Below, one piece after another: positions 26,079 to 34,536 of a stretch of DNA of 41,294 nucleotides. Under the pieces are notes generated by a model. The model saw nothing but the letters and a program-made list of their open reading frames with translations. It was not told the DNA's origin and did no database searches. How positions within the stretch are numbered: position 1 is the stretch's first letter; each line of letters begins with the position of its first letter. Source of the stretch: Bacteroidales bacterium UBA1205 (lineage in GTDB: Bacteria; Bacteroidota; Bacteroidia; Bacteroidales; WCHB1-69); NCBI GenBank assembly GCA_002309615.1, contig DBXT01000081.1, forward strand, positions 11,720 through 53,013. The letters are read 5' to 3'. A program made the position numbers and the translations under genes.

Positions 26079-27107
26079 CTATTTTTGAGGTTTGTATTTA
26101 GATTCTTTAAGTATTTTTTGTGAATTTTTTTCTTGCATCAGTTCTCGTATAGGCTTATCCGGATTGTTTTTTACCCATGCTCTGCATATATTCCATCCTA
26201 TCCATGCTCCTATACGCCCCGGTGATTGATTACCGAAACAAGCAGTAAAAGGAGCTTCTCCTATCAATGTGCGTACATCTGATTTGTTTTTGCTATATAA
26301 TAAATCTTGGTTAACAATATACGACCATATATCCGCTTCGTTATCAACAGCCCATTGTAATTTCGACCGAGAAACTCCGTAAATAAGCGTATCATGTACA
26401 TTCGGTAACATTACCGAGGCAAACATCATTCTTTTGCCTTCTATAAGCATTTCATCTAAAACAGAAGTCGCTTGGTTGTATTCTATATATTTGAATGCCA
26501 TTTCTTTAAAGCAATCCGAAAGGATGTATTCTTTGGAAAATCTATGGTATACATATTGAGGAACAGCAGGCCCTAATTGTTTATACATTTTATAATTGCT
26601 TCCCAAATAAAGATCCAAAGCTATTACCAATGTTGTATCATAAAACATGATAGGCATTTCGTAATATAAGCCTGTTATGGCGGTATATATTTGAGGAATT
26701 ACCGCATTAGGGAAATGATATTGTAATAATGCGAATGCCGAATCAAAAGCCTGCTCTAAAAAATTGCAATCAGCATATACGTTTTGAACTTCTTTATATA
26801 ACTTTTTAATAATAGGGTCGTTAAGATAATTTTTTATCTGTTGCACTCCTTCAGGACGTATGCTATCTCCGAGAAAAAAAGCATATTCGCTTTGCATATT
26901 TTGCAGACTTTGTAATATACTATCCCTGTTAATATTCCATAAATCCACATCGTATCGATGTATATGGACGTGCATTTGTTCTATGTTTTGTTTTACAACC
27001 ACCTCATCCACTTTAGGCTGGGGTTTAGACTTGTCTTTCCTGTGACAAGCACAAAAACTTATTATTATCAATACAACGATAATGTATTTGTTTTGAAAAA
27101 TTTTCAT
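26079..27107 (-). CDS. gldB: GldB-family lipoprotein
   Basis: Family of lipoproteins first linked to gliding motility in Flavobacterium and also found in non-gliding Bacteroidetes. From the ATG at 27107 the protein has 342 residues with a lipoprotein signal (MKIFQNKYIIVVLIIISFCAC, lipobox SFCAC). Family segments are HRYDVDLWNINRDSI, YAFFLGDSI, ITGLYYEMPIM with ALDLYLGSNYKMY, the EMLIEGKRMMF stretch and SPGRIGAWIGWNICRAWVKN. A longest-frame reading would start at 27287, but it would run across a -7 box (27126-27133) and give a meaningless 60-residue extension. It heads the unit gldB-dacA-ahcY. Confidence 0.88.
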   Translation of the reverse strand: MKIFQNKYIIVVLIIISFCACHRKDKSKPQPKVDEVVVKQNIEQMHVHIHRYDVDLWNINRDSILQSLQNMQSEYAFFLGDSIRPEGVQQIKNYLNDPIIKKLYKEVQNVYADCNFLEQAFDSAFALLQYHFPNAVIPQIYTAITGLYYEMPIMFYDTTLVIALDLYLGSNYKMYKQLGPAVPQYVYHRFSKEYILSDCFKEMAFKYIEYNQATSVLDEMLIEGKRMMFASVMLPNVHDTLIYGVSRSKLQWAVDNEADIWSYIVNQDLLYSKNKSDVRTLIGEAPFTACFGNQSPGRIGAWIGWNICRAWVKNNPDKPIRELMQEKNSQKILKESKYKPQK

Positions 27108-27125
27108 ACCATCAATCATATCTTG

Positions 27126-27133
27126 CAAAGATA
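27126..27133 (-). promoter_or_regulatory. -7 box of gldB-dacA-ahcY
   Basis: The minus strand reads TATCTTTG (TAnnTTTG), 18 nt ahead of the gldB ATG at 27107. It supports the shorter start. No -33 TTTG at 19-21 nt. Confidence 0.5.
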
Positions 27134-27260
27134 GCATTTTTACGTGTAATGCTCTTCCTAAAATAGAAGGTATTTTGTAAAGAACCCATAAAAAAAAGAA
27201 AAAGAAGAGTGGTGATAAAATATTTTTATCAGAAAAGACATTTGTATAAACAAAAAATTG

Positions 27261-27268
27261 TACTTTTG
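27261..27268 (+). promoter_or_regulatory. -7 box of the DUF349 gene
   Basis: TACTTTTG (TAnnTTTG), about 86 nt ahead of the ATG at 27355. A TTTG at 27241-27244 is only 16 nt upstream. Confidence 0.45.
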
Positions 27269-27354
27269 CCTCCTCGACTCTTTTCAAATAAGATAAGTCG
27301 AAAAAAAATAAACTTCATTAATTTTAGTAATTAGTCCTTTAAAAATTAACAAAT

Positions 27355-29331
27355 ATGGAATCTCAACTCAATCCGAATTCGGAACCGGAACAAGCAATGC
27401 AAAATGTAGAAAACACTATCTCTACAGAACAAGTAAACCAAGAAACGGAAGTATCTCAAGAAGAATCGCCGGCACAAGAAATATTGTCGGAAGAAACAGC
27501 ACCGGTACAAGAACACACACCGGCAACAGAAGATAACGAAGTTTCAAACGAAGACGCGGAAGAAGAAATTCCCGAAACCATATTTGACAATTGTAGCAAA
27601 TTGGAAATTACTCAAGCTTTGGAAGAATTGCTTTTTGAACAACATGTTTCCAAAATAAAAAAGCAAGTTTCCTTATTAAGAAGTCGCTTTCTGCAAATTT
27701 TAAAAGAAGATAAAGACCAAGCCTTACAATCTTTTTTGGCCGATGGTGGAAATAAAGAAGACTTTAAATATGAGCCTGATGAAATTGACCGCCGTTTTGA
27801 CAGTGCTTTTGGAAGATACAAAGTAGCCAAAAACAAGTATGCGGAAGAATTGGAAAAAGAAAAAGAAAGCAATTTAACTAAAAAACAAGCTCTTTTAGAA
27901 GAATTGCGTGTATTGGTGGATTCTGAAGATTCTCTCAAACAAATATATGATCGTTTTAAAGAAATTCAAAACGAATGGAAAGAAATAGGTGCCGTACCAC
28001 AAGCCAATAGTAACGATTTATGGCAAAACTATCATTTTTATGTGGAAAAATTCTTCAATAAAATAAAAATCAATCGCGAATTGCGTGATTTGGATATGAA
28101 GAAGAATTTGGAACGCAAACTTGAAATATGTGAAAAAACAGAAGCTCTTCTTTTGGAGCCTTCTATTATGAAATCGTTTAAACTATTGCAACAATATCAT
28201 CAAGAATGGAAAGAATCGGGTGCTGTGGAAGAAGATAAAAAAGATGAATTGTGGAATAGGTTTAAAACCGTTTCAGACCAAATTAACCTTAAACGCAAAG
28301 AATACTATGACAAAATAGCACAAGAGCAAGAAATGAATTATCAAGCTAAACTTGCTTTGTGTGAACAAATAGAAGCTTTGATTGCCCAAGATTATAAATC
28401 AAACCTAAAGCAAATGAATGCTACGGGCGAGAAAATAGATGAATTGTTCAAAACATGGAAAACATTGGGTCCTGCTCCCAAAAAAGTGCACGATGAAGTA
28501 TGGAATCGTTTTCGCACTGCCATGACCACCTATTACGAAGATAAAAAAGAATATTTCAAGAAAAACAAAGAGGAACAGGTTAACAATTATAATTTGAAAC
28601 TCAATTTATGCATGCAAGCCGAAGCAATAGCTTTAAGAAAAGATTGGAAGAAAGCAACGGCAGAATTGCTTCAATTACAACAAGAGTGGAAAAACATCGG
28701 TTCCGTATCCCGTAAACAATCGGAAGCTTTATGGACTCGTTTTCGCAAAGCTTGTGATGATTTCTTTGCTGCCAAATCAGATTTTTACAAAGATATTAAT
28801 ACTAATATAGCTGAAAACTTAGCCAAAAAACAAGCATTAATACAAAAAGTAAAAGATTATGTGATGGTAGACAACAAAGAGGAAAACTTTGAAAATTTAA
28901 AAGCTTTCCAAAGAGAGTGGACCGAAATAGGTTATACCGCCCAAGCAGATAAAGATAAAATATGGGAAGAATTTCGCACCGTTATCGGTCAACGTTTTGA
29001 CGAACTCAGAGCAAAAGTTAAAGAAGAACAAGAAGAAATTTTTACCAATCGTATTAATGAAACTCAAAGTTTAGGTTCATTAAAGAATATTCAAAAACAA
29101 TTAAAAGAAAAAATCAAAAAGCTTACTCCGGAGTTAAATTTGTTGGAAAACAATATTGAATTTTTCAGTCATTCCAAAAATGCTGACACTTTAAAAAATC
29201 AAGTTCAAGAAAAAATAGACGGTTTAAAGAAAGAATTGGAGGATTTGACCAACAATCTAAAGAAGGTTGAACAAAAAATAAAAGAAGAAAAAGAACAAGC
29301 TTCTCAAGAAACTTCGGAAAATAAAGAATAA
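27355..29331 (+). CDS. DUF349 repeat protein
   Basis: 658 residues. The first 85 or so are acidic and rich in Glu, Gln and Pro (low complexity). They are followed by about five DUF349 modules, each with a W-K-x-I/L-G-x-x-P/S/A core and a following W/LW-x-x-F/Y-R/K helix: EWKEIGAVP, EWKESGAVE, TWKTLGPAP, EWKNIGSVS and EWTEIGYTA. The C-terminal 90 residues form a long Lys/Glu coiled coil. DUF349 proteins are helical and of unclear function; some have been tied to nucleic-acid transactions, but I would not assign a role. It has its own -7 box and a strong terminator. Confidence 0.88.
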   Translation: MESQLNPNSEPEQAMQNVENTISTEQVNQETEVSQEESPAQEILSEETAPVQEHTPATEDNEVSNEDAEEEIPETIFDNCSKLEITQALEELLFEQHVSKIKKQVSLLRSRFLQILKEDKDQALQSFLADGGNKEDFKYEPDEIDRRFDSAFGRYKVAKNKYAEELEKEKESNLTKKQALLEELRVLVDSEDSLKQIYDRFKEIQNEWKEIGAVPQANSNDLWQNYHFYVEKFFNKIKINRELRDLDMKKNLERKLEICEKTEALLLEPSIMKSFKLLQQYHQEWKESGAVEEDKKDELWNRFKTVSDQINLKRKEYYDKIAQEQEMNYQAKLALCEQIEALIAQDYKSNLKQMNATGEKIDELFKTWKTLGPAPKKVHDEVWNRFRTAMTTYYEDKKEYFKKNKEEQVNNYNLKLNLCMQAEAIALRKDWKKATAELLQLQQEWKNIGSVSRKQSEALWTRFRKACDDFFAAKSDFYKDINTNIAENLAKKQALIQKVKDYVMVDNKEENFENLKAFQREWTEIGYTAQADKDKIWEEFRTVIGQRFDELRAKVKEEQEEIFTNRINETQSLGSLKNIQKQLKEKIKKLTPELNLLENNIEFFSHSKNADTLKNQVQEKIDGLKKELEDLTNNLKKVEQKIKEEKEQASQETSENKE

Positions 29332-29346
29332 ACATACTTTTTCCAT

Positions 29347-29381
29347 AAAAATAGGAGGCGCTAAACGCCTCCTATTTTTTT
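29347..29381 (+). terminator. Terminator of the DUF349 gene
   Basis: 14-bp perfect stem (AAAAATAGGAGGCG with its complement), loop CTAAA, T-run on the plus strand and on the complement, so probably bidirectional. Confidence 0.9.
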
Positions 29382-29442
29382 ACCTTTTTAGAGGATTTTC
29401 TTCTATATTCTACTTTTGCTATCGGCAAAAGTTTATGTTTTT

Positions 29443-30180
29443 CTATTTTATTTGTACAGGACGTACGGCAAAACCATAGCAGCGGCTATTGCTCCATACA
29501 CCACCGCCTTCGCTTTTATCCAGGCCCAAGTTATAGGCTCCGTCCGGACCACCGGTGGCTCCCTCAGACAACGTTGAGGTCCATAAATAAGCTCTTGCAC
29601 CTGTAAATTCAAATCCGTCTCCGTTCAAACGTCCTGAATAAGGAATGAAAATACTATTGCCGGTACTGTTTCTGGTTATGCGAACACCTTTGATTTCTTT
29701 TCCTTCATTGTTCACGGCAACGGCATTCATGGTCCACGTGAATTTTTCCGGATGATACTGGGTGTCCATCAGTTCTTCCACTTCTTCTTTTGTGGGTAAT
29801 CTCCATCTGCCTCCGAGTCGCTTTATTACAATATCGTCTTCGGAACGTAAAGAGGAAAAACCATCGGGAGCTCCTTCCCCTTCCCACCACGATGCTTGTG
29901 AGGCCAAGCAATATTTTTTAAACTTGGTGCCATCACTGTTGCTATAACGATAATTCTTCCATAATACCACACTCTGGCGTCTGGTATCTCCCCATGCGTA
30001 ATAATAGCCGTAATCTCCTTCTTGAACGGAACCGAGATTAAAAGAGGCCCAATTAACACTAAGACCCAAATCCACAGCGTCAGGAATTTCTACTATGCCT
30101 TCCGGCAATTCATAATTAATTTCTTTATGGCAAGCTAATAATAACATACTTGCACCAAGCATAATTAAAATTTTTTTCAT
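29443..30180 (-). CDS. FISUMP-type surface lipoprotein
   Basis: 245 residues from the ATG at 30180. A lipoprotein signal ends in LLLAC (Cys17). The body matches the Fibrobacter succinogenes major paralogous (FISUMP) domain pattern: VDLGLSVNWASFNLGS, YYYAWGDT, GGRWRLPTKEEVEEL, the ARAYLWTSTLSEG stretch and the closing GFAVRPV. The fold is related to C-type-lectin-like/FGE-like domains that present as surface proteins in Bacteroidetes; the ligand is unknown. A frame starting at 30225 adds 15 residues without a better signal. A -7 box lies at 30278-30285. Confidence 0.82.
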   Translation of the reverse strand: MKKILIMLGASMLLLACHKEINYELPEGIVEIPDAVDLGLSVNWASFNLGSVQEGDYGYYYAWGDTRRQSVVLWKNYRYSNSDGTKFKKYCLASQASWWEGEGAPDGFSSLRSEDDIVIKRLGGRWRLPTKEEVEELMDTQYHPEKFTWTMNAVAVNNEGKEIKGVRITRNSTGNSIFIPYSGRLNGDGFEFTGARAYLWTSTLSEGATGGPDGAYNLGLDKSEGGGVWSNSRCYGFAVRPVQIK

Positions 30181-30277
30181 CACTCTAATATTTTGTAATA
30201 TAAGCATTAAATTATTATATATCAAATAATTATATCAGTATATTAATATAAAACTGAAGTTATCTTTTTTAAAGTTA

Positions 30278-30285
30278 CAAAGTTA
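30278..30285 (-). promoter_or_regulatory. -7 box of the FISUMP lipoprotein gene
   Basis: The minus strand reads TAACTTTG (TAnnTTTG), about 97 nt ahead of the ATG at 30180, giving a leader of about 90 nt. No -33 TTTG seen. Confidence 0.4.
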
Positions 30286-30387
30286 GAAAAAAATATTCAT
30301 ACTGAATTAAAAATATTCATTTTTTTTCTTAGGAAGAAAAATATTCAAAATAGGAAGAGGAATATGCTTTTATATGGAATATATTAC

Positions 30388-31179
30388 TTACATACTTTCT
30401 ATGCTGCGAGCTATTTTTGCCGCCAAGCCGGGAAAAAAACGTTTTACATATACCATCAGCAATTCTTTTTTTCCCACCAAAACTTCTCTTTTTTGTTTTT
30501 CTATGGCTCTGACTATTTGTTTTCCTGCTTTTTCAACCGATATGCCGGAAGCTTGTCCTTTATCCATTTTTCCGTGAGGGGTTCCGTCTTTTTCCAAGGC
30601 ATAAAGTGAAATATTGGTTTGCACTCTTCCCGGACAAACGATGGTGACTCTTATATTGTCTTTATAATATTCCGCTGCCACTGTTTCAAAAAAACCATTC
30701 AATGCATGTTTTGAAGAACAATAAGCACAACGCAAAGGGAAACCGAATTTTCCGGCTATGCTGGTAGTTACCGCCAATTGTCCGCCTCCTTGTTGTATCA
30801 TTTTAGGTAAAATACTTTTTACTATTAACACCGGAGCAAAATAATTCACGTCCATTACCTTGTTGATAACCTTCATTTCCGTTTCTACCGTAGTGCCTCT
30901 TTGGCTAATACCGGCATTGTTGTACATGATGTCTATTCTGCCGCAAAAATTCCAAGCTTGCTCGGCCAATGCAGTTATTTCTTCTTTTTTAGATAAATCA
31001 AATGGTAATAAAAAAACATCAGCAGCCCCTAAGTTTAAAGCTTCTTGCTTTACTTGTTCCAACAAATCGGCTTCCAATGCTGTAAGTATCAATGTATAAC
31101 CCTTCTTTGCAAATTCCAATGCCGTTGCTTTTCCCATTCCGGAAGAAGCTCCTGTTATCCAAACTATTTTACTTTTCAT
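30388..31179 (-). CDS. Short-chain dehydrogenase/reductase (SDR)
   Basis: 263 residues of the classical SDR fold: cofactor loop TGASSGMGKATAL (8-20), DLSKKEE acidic strand, NNAG (about 89-92), catalytic Ser in TTSIAGKFG and the catalytic Tyr-Lys pair in YCSSKHAL, then PGRVQT. The substrate cannot be told. It lies 42 nt downstream of the S4-domain gene on the same strand and may be the last gene of the rng unit, though the gap is larger than the others in that unit. Confidence 0.85.
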   Translation of the reverse strand: MKSKIVWITGASSGMGKATALEFAKKGYTLILTALEADLLEQVKQEALNLGAADVFLLPFDLSKKEEITALAEQAWNFCGRIDIMYNNAGISQRGTTVETEMKVINKVMDVNYFAPVLIVKSILPKMIQQGGGQLAVTTSIAGKFGFPLRCAYCSSKHALNGFFETVAAEYYKDNIRVTIVCPGRVQTNISLYALEKDGTPHGKMDKGQASGISVEKAGKQIVRAIEKQKREVLVGKKELLMVYVKRFFPGLAAKIARSIESM

Positions 31180-31221
31180 TATTTTACCTTGTTAATACTT
31201 TATTTTCTGTTTGTAATTATC

Positions 31222-31611
31222 TTATTCTTCTGCACTATCAAGAAAATTCTTCAAATAATCCAATTGCCGACGGTCTCTTTTGGTAGGACGTCCAATGCCC
31301 GCATCCCGCGTTTCAAAACGCATACGCAACATTTTTACCCTTTCGTATTCTTCCGGCGGAGTTAAATCTTGATAATACAGAGGAACATCTTTAGCGGGAA
31401 TTCTATTTTTGGGAGCGTCCAATACCAGTATTTCTTTTTTTAGTTGGTCCAGTTTTATGGTCATTTTCACCCCTTGATGCAAGTCGCGTGAAGGTTTGAT
31501 ACTTATATCTTCTATTTTAACCTTTCCCGCGTTACAAGCATCCATAGCTTTGGTGCGTGTTTTAAACAAACGTACCATCCATAACCATTTATCTGCCCTT
31601 ACCTTTTCCAT
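31222..31611 (-). CDS. hslR: S4-domain RNA-binding protein (HslR family)
   Basis: 129 residues from the ATG at 31611. The S4 RNA-binding domain occupies the first 60 residues (EKVRADKWLWMVRLFKTRT, then ACNAGKVKI), followed by a basic tail with RPTKRDRRQ. HslR of E. coli binds stalled 50S subunits carrying peptidyl-tRNA; this role is inferred by family. A frame starting at 31632 would overlap the upstream gene by 17 nt; the ATG at 31611 lies 4 nt after its stop and gives the usual N-terminus. Confidence 0.85.
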   Translation of the reverse strand: MEKVRADKWLWMVRLFKTRTKAMDACNAGKVKIEDISIKPSRDLHQGVKMTIKLDQLKKEILVLDAPKNRIPAKDVPLYYQDLTPPEEYERVKMLRMRFETRDAGIGRPTKRDRRQLDYLKNFLDSAEE

Positions 31612-31615
31612 TTTT

Positions 31616-32281
31616 TTATTTGGTAAAAACATATTGAATAATATTGGCGCCCATTCTTAAAGCTTGCGTTCTGATGTTTTCATCATCGTGATGCACCGAT
31701 GCGTCTTCCCATCCGTCTCCTAAATCGCATTCATAGGAGTAAAAACATACCAACCTGCCTTCGTATATAAGTCCGAACCCTTGTGCTGCCTTGTTGTCAT
31801 GCTCATGAATTTTAGGCAATCCGTTGGGAAAATTATATTTTTGATGATATATCATGTGGTTGTGCGGCAATTCTACAAACTCCAACTCCGGAAACACCTT
31901 TTTCATCTCTCTTCTTACGGATAGGTCTAATCCGTAATTGTCGTCAATATGCAAAAAACCTCCTGCCAACAAATAATTTCGCAAATTTTTAACCTCTTGC
32001 TCCGAAAACAAAACATTGCCATGACCTGTCATGTGAACAAAAGGAAAATTGAATATTTCAGCACTTCCCACTTCCACCTCTGCCGGCACGGGATTTAAAT
32101 TCATATGTAATTCTTTGTTGCAAAATTTTATCAAATTGGGTAAAGATGTAGGATTAGCATACCAATCTCCCCCACCGTGATATTTAAGCAACGCTATTTG
32201 CTGCCCGCTTGCCGTAAAAACACAAGCAAGCATATAAAACACTGCTATATATTTTATTATAAGGTGATTATATGGTTTCAT
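31616..32281 (-). CDS. DUF4159-domain secreted protein
   Basis: 221 residues. A signal peptide covers about 1-26 (cleavage near ASGQQ). The DUF4159 domain fills the rest: ALLKYHGGGDWYANP at the N-terminus, FPFVHMTGHGNVLFS, the GGFLHIDDNYG core, LEFVELPHNHMIYHQKY, and the ending with GANIIQYVF. The fold resembles a class I glutamine amidotransferase-like domain, but catalytic residues are not evident to me. It overlaps rng by 14 nt, an arrangement that suggests coupling of an envelope protein with an RNase gene. Confidence 0.85.
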   Translation of the reverse strand: MKPYNHLIIKYIAVFYMLACVFTASGQQIALLKYHGGGDWYANPTSLPNLIKFCNKELHMNLNPVPAEVEVGSAEIFNFPFVHMTGHGNVLFSEQEVKNLRNYLLAGGFLHIDDNYGLDLSVRREMKKVFPELEFVELPHNHMIYHQKYNFPNGLPKIHEHDNKAAQGFGLIYEGRLVCFYSYECDLGDGWEDASVHHDDENIRTQALRMGANIIQYVFTK

Positions 32282-33857
32282 CTATTTCCAAATGTCTGTT
32301 TTGCGGTGTCCATAAATTGATTTCACCTATATTTTTGCTGAAAAATTTGTACTCCAACAATTGAAGTGATTCTTTGGCTACAAGCTTTAAATTGCATTTA
32401 TATTTCCACATCCATTTTATTCTATAATTAATAATATGCTGTGTAAGAAACGCATATAAAAAAGGATGTACTTCTAAGGTTAAATTACGTTCTTTTTGTT
32501 GTTCAACCATTAATTGTAAGTTATTTTCTATGTCATCCACTATCAACACCGGTGGTCTTACCATTCCGGTGCCGTTACACGACGGACAACACTCTCTTAC
32601 ATCTATATTCACTTCCGGGCGAACTCTTTGACGAGTGATTTGTATCAAGCCGAATTTGTTAGGTGGAAGTATCGTATGCTTGGCTTTGTCATTACTCATC
32701 AATTCCACCATATAATTAAACAGTTCCTTTCTATGTTCGGCCTCATGCATGTCTATAAAATCTATGATAATAATGCCACCCATATCCCGCAAACGAAGTT
32801 GGCGAGCTATTTCCTTAGCTGCCTGCATGTTTACTTCCAAAGCATTAATTTCTTGTGATTTTTCGGAACTTACTCTATGACCGCTGTTAACATCTATTAC
32901 ATGCAAAGCTTCGGTATGCTCTATTACCAAATAGATGCCTCCTTTGATGGATACACTTTTGCCAAAAGCGGATTTTATTTGTTTATCTATGCCGTAATAT
33001 TCAAATATAGGCACCGCATTTTTATGCAATTTTATTATATCCAATTTGTCCGGAGCGATGGTTTGTATATACGATTTTACTTCGTCAAAAGTGTTTTTCC
33101 CGACATATATTGCGTCAAAAGTATCGTTAAGTATGTCTCTTAATATAGTGGATACCTTATCCAATTCGCTTAATATCATTTTAGGAAACTTATTCCCGCT
33201 GATATTGTTTACCAATTCATTCCATTTGGACAATAACGCCCTCATATCGGCATGGAGCATTTCTATATTTTGATCTTTAGCCACTGTACGGATAATAATT
33301 CCCATATTTTTGGGCTTAATGCTCATCATTGCCTTCCGCAAACGATTTCTTTCTTCTGTAGAGGTGATTTTTTGTGAAACCATCACCTTGTCGGAAAAGG
33401 GAACCAAAACACAATATCTGCCGGCTAAAGATATTTCTCCCGACAAACGCGGCCCTTTAGTAGAAATGGCTTCTTTGGCTATTTGCACCAACACCAAATC
33501 GTTTACCGAAAATACATCTTTAATTTTGCCTGCCTTGGATATGGGCGGTTCCAATTTTACATCTGCCAAAGAAGCGGATTTTACATTTCCTTGCAAACAA
33601 TTTTTAACATATTTGTTGAATGTGGCAATATTAACGCCTAAATCTAAATAATGCAAAAATGCGTCTTTTTCATGCCCTATATTTATAAATGCAGCATTTA
33701 AGCCGGGTATTATTCTTTTCACCCTGCCCAAATGTACATCTCCTACTCTAAAATTATCCGAAGTTTTTTCTTTATGTAATTCTACCAATATCTTGTTTTC
33801 CAACAAGGCTATTTGTATTTCATCTCCTACTATATCTATAAATAAATCCTTACTCAA
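32268..33857 (-). CDS. rng: Ribonuclease G (Rne/Rng family)
   Basis: Endoribonuclease for rRNA 5'-end maturation and mRNA decay. The 529 residues have an S1-type domain near the N-terminus (RVGDVHLGRVKRIIPGLNAAFINIG), the catalytic core with the two Mg-binding Asp segments (HVIDVNSG and IIIIDFIDM), and a zinc-link CPSCNGTG. It starts at TTG (33855-33857); there is no ATG nearby, and the first residues fit the family. A strong Shine-Dalgarno AAGGAGG (33864-33870) lies 6 nt upstream. It heads the unit rng-DUF4159-hslR. Confidence 0.94.
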   Translation of the reverse strand: MSKDLFIDIVGDEIQIALLENKILVELHKEKTSDNFRVGDVHLGRVKRIIPGLNAAFINIGHEKDAFLHYLDLGVNIATFNKYVKNCLQGNVKSASLADVKLEPPISKAGKIKDVFSVNDLVLVQIAKEAISTKGPRLSGEISLAGRYCVLVPFSDKVMVSQKITSTEERNRLRKAMMSIKPKNMGIIIRTVAKDQNIEMLHADMRALLSKWNELVNNISGNKFPKMILSELDKVSTILRDILNDTFDAIYVGKNTFDEVKSYIQTIAPDKLDIIKLHKNAVPIFEYYGIDKQIKSAFGKSVSIKGGIYLVIEHTEALHVIDVNSGHRVSSEKSQEINALEVNMQAAKEIARQLRLRDMGGIIIIDFIDMHEAEHRKELFNYMVELMSNDKAKHTILPPNKFGLIQITRQRVRPEVNIDVRECCPSCNGTGMVRPPVLIVDDIENNLQLMVEQQKERNLTLEVHPFLYAFLTQHIINYRIKWMWKYKCNLKLVAKESLQLLEYKFFSKNIGEINLWTPQNRHLEIDETI

Positions 33858-33863
33858 TTGTTT

Positions 33864-33870
33864 CCTCCTT
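33864..33870 (-). promoter_or_regulatory. Strong Shine-Dalgarno of rng
   Basis: The minus strand reads AAGGAGG, with 6 nt between it and a TTG start codon. Bacteroidetes genes usually lack such sites, so this pairing is unusual and fixes the start. Confidence 0.8.
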
Positions 33871-33920
33871 CTATTCTTTTCTTATAAATCAAAGTAATAA
33901 GAATATATTCATACTAAAAT

Positions 33921-33970
33921 AAAAAAAACTAAATCACACATTCACTATTTGGGGAATATGTGATTTAGTT
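33921..33970 (-). terminator. Terminator of the HU-bS22 unit
   Basis: 12-bp inverted repeat (AACTAAATCACA at 33927-33938 with TGTGATTTAGTT at 33959-33970) with a partly paired inner loop. On the minus strand a long T-run follows (complement of 33921-33928). It isolates rng from the genes upstream. Confidence 0.8.
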
Positions 33971-33994
33971 AACGTGAAATTTCACTATAGAAGA

Positions 33995-34084
33995 CTATTT
34001 CTTCTTATGTCTATTTTTGCGCAAACGTTTTTTGCGTTTGTGTGTGGACATTTTATGTCTTTTATGTTTCTTTCCGTTTGGCAT
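33995..34084 (-). CDS. Ribosomal protein bS22/mS38-like (AURKAIP1/COX24 domain)
   Basis: A 29-residue, extremely basic protein (over half Lys, Arg or His) beginning MPNGKKHKRHKMSTHKRKKR. It matches the tiny AURKAIP1/COX24-domain proteins found throughout Bacteroidetes, related to mitochondrial mS38 and mycobacterial bS22 that sit on the small ribosomal subunit near the decoding centre. It starts at an ATG 15 nt after the HU stop and ends in TAG just before a strong terminator. Genes this short are often missed. The family match is from recall of the typical sequence, but the pattern is distinctive. Confidence 0.9.
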   Translation of the reverse strand: MPNGKKHKRHKMSTHKRKKRLRKNRHKKK

Positions 34085-34099
34085 ATTAATTCCTTTTTA

Positions 34100-34384
34100 T
34101 TATTTAACTTTTGCTTTTATAGTATTGGAAAAAGATTTAGCCGGTTTGAAAGAAGGTATTTTATGAGCCGGGATTACTATAGAAGTATTTTTAGAAATGT
34201 TTCTACCGGTTTTTTGTGCTCTTTCTTTAATAATGAAACTACCAAAACCTCTCAAATATACATTTTCTTTTTTCAATAAAGAACCTTTAACAACAATCAT
34301 GAATTGTTCTACTACTTGTTGTACTGCACCTTTATCAATACCTGTTTTGTTAGCAATTTCTGCTACTAAATCTGCTTTTGTCAT
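34100..34384 (-). CDS. hup: HU/IHF family DNA-binding protein
   Basis: 94-residue nucleoid protein that bends and compacts DNA. The family segments are MTKADLVAEIANKTGIDKG, the VYLRGFGSFIIKERAQKTGRN hairpin arm (key residues G-F-G-S-F and R) and the VIPAHKIPSFKPAKSF ending. It is the first gene of a two-gene unit with the bS22-like gene. A -7 box lies at 34455-34462. Confidence 0.93.
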   Translation of the reverse strand: MTKADLVAEIANKTGIDKGAVQQVVEQFMIVVKGSLLKKENVYLRGFGSFIIKERAQKTGRNISKNTSIVIPAHKIPSFKPAKSFSNTIKAKVK

Positions 34385-34454
34385 GTCTTTATAATTTTTA
34401 ATGTAAATATTTATATTTGTTTAATTTGCTTTTTTGGTTCATTTTAATGCGTTG

Positions 34455-34462
34455 CAAAAATA
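34455..34462 (-). promoter_or_regulatory. -7 box of HU-bS22
   Basis: The minus strand reads TATTTTTG (TAnnTTTG), 70 nt ahead of the HU ATG. A TTTG is present only 16 nt upstream (complement of 34479-34482). Confidence 0.45.
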
Positions 34463-34536
34463 CAATTATTTTGAATATCAAACATATAAAATTCAAAAAA
34501 AAATAAAAAAATTTTATAGTCCTGTTCTTCAGATAT

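Noticed and set aside
27108..27287. 60-residue N-terminal extension of GldB
   Set aside because: Crosses the divergent promoters and would hide the lipoprotein signal.
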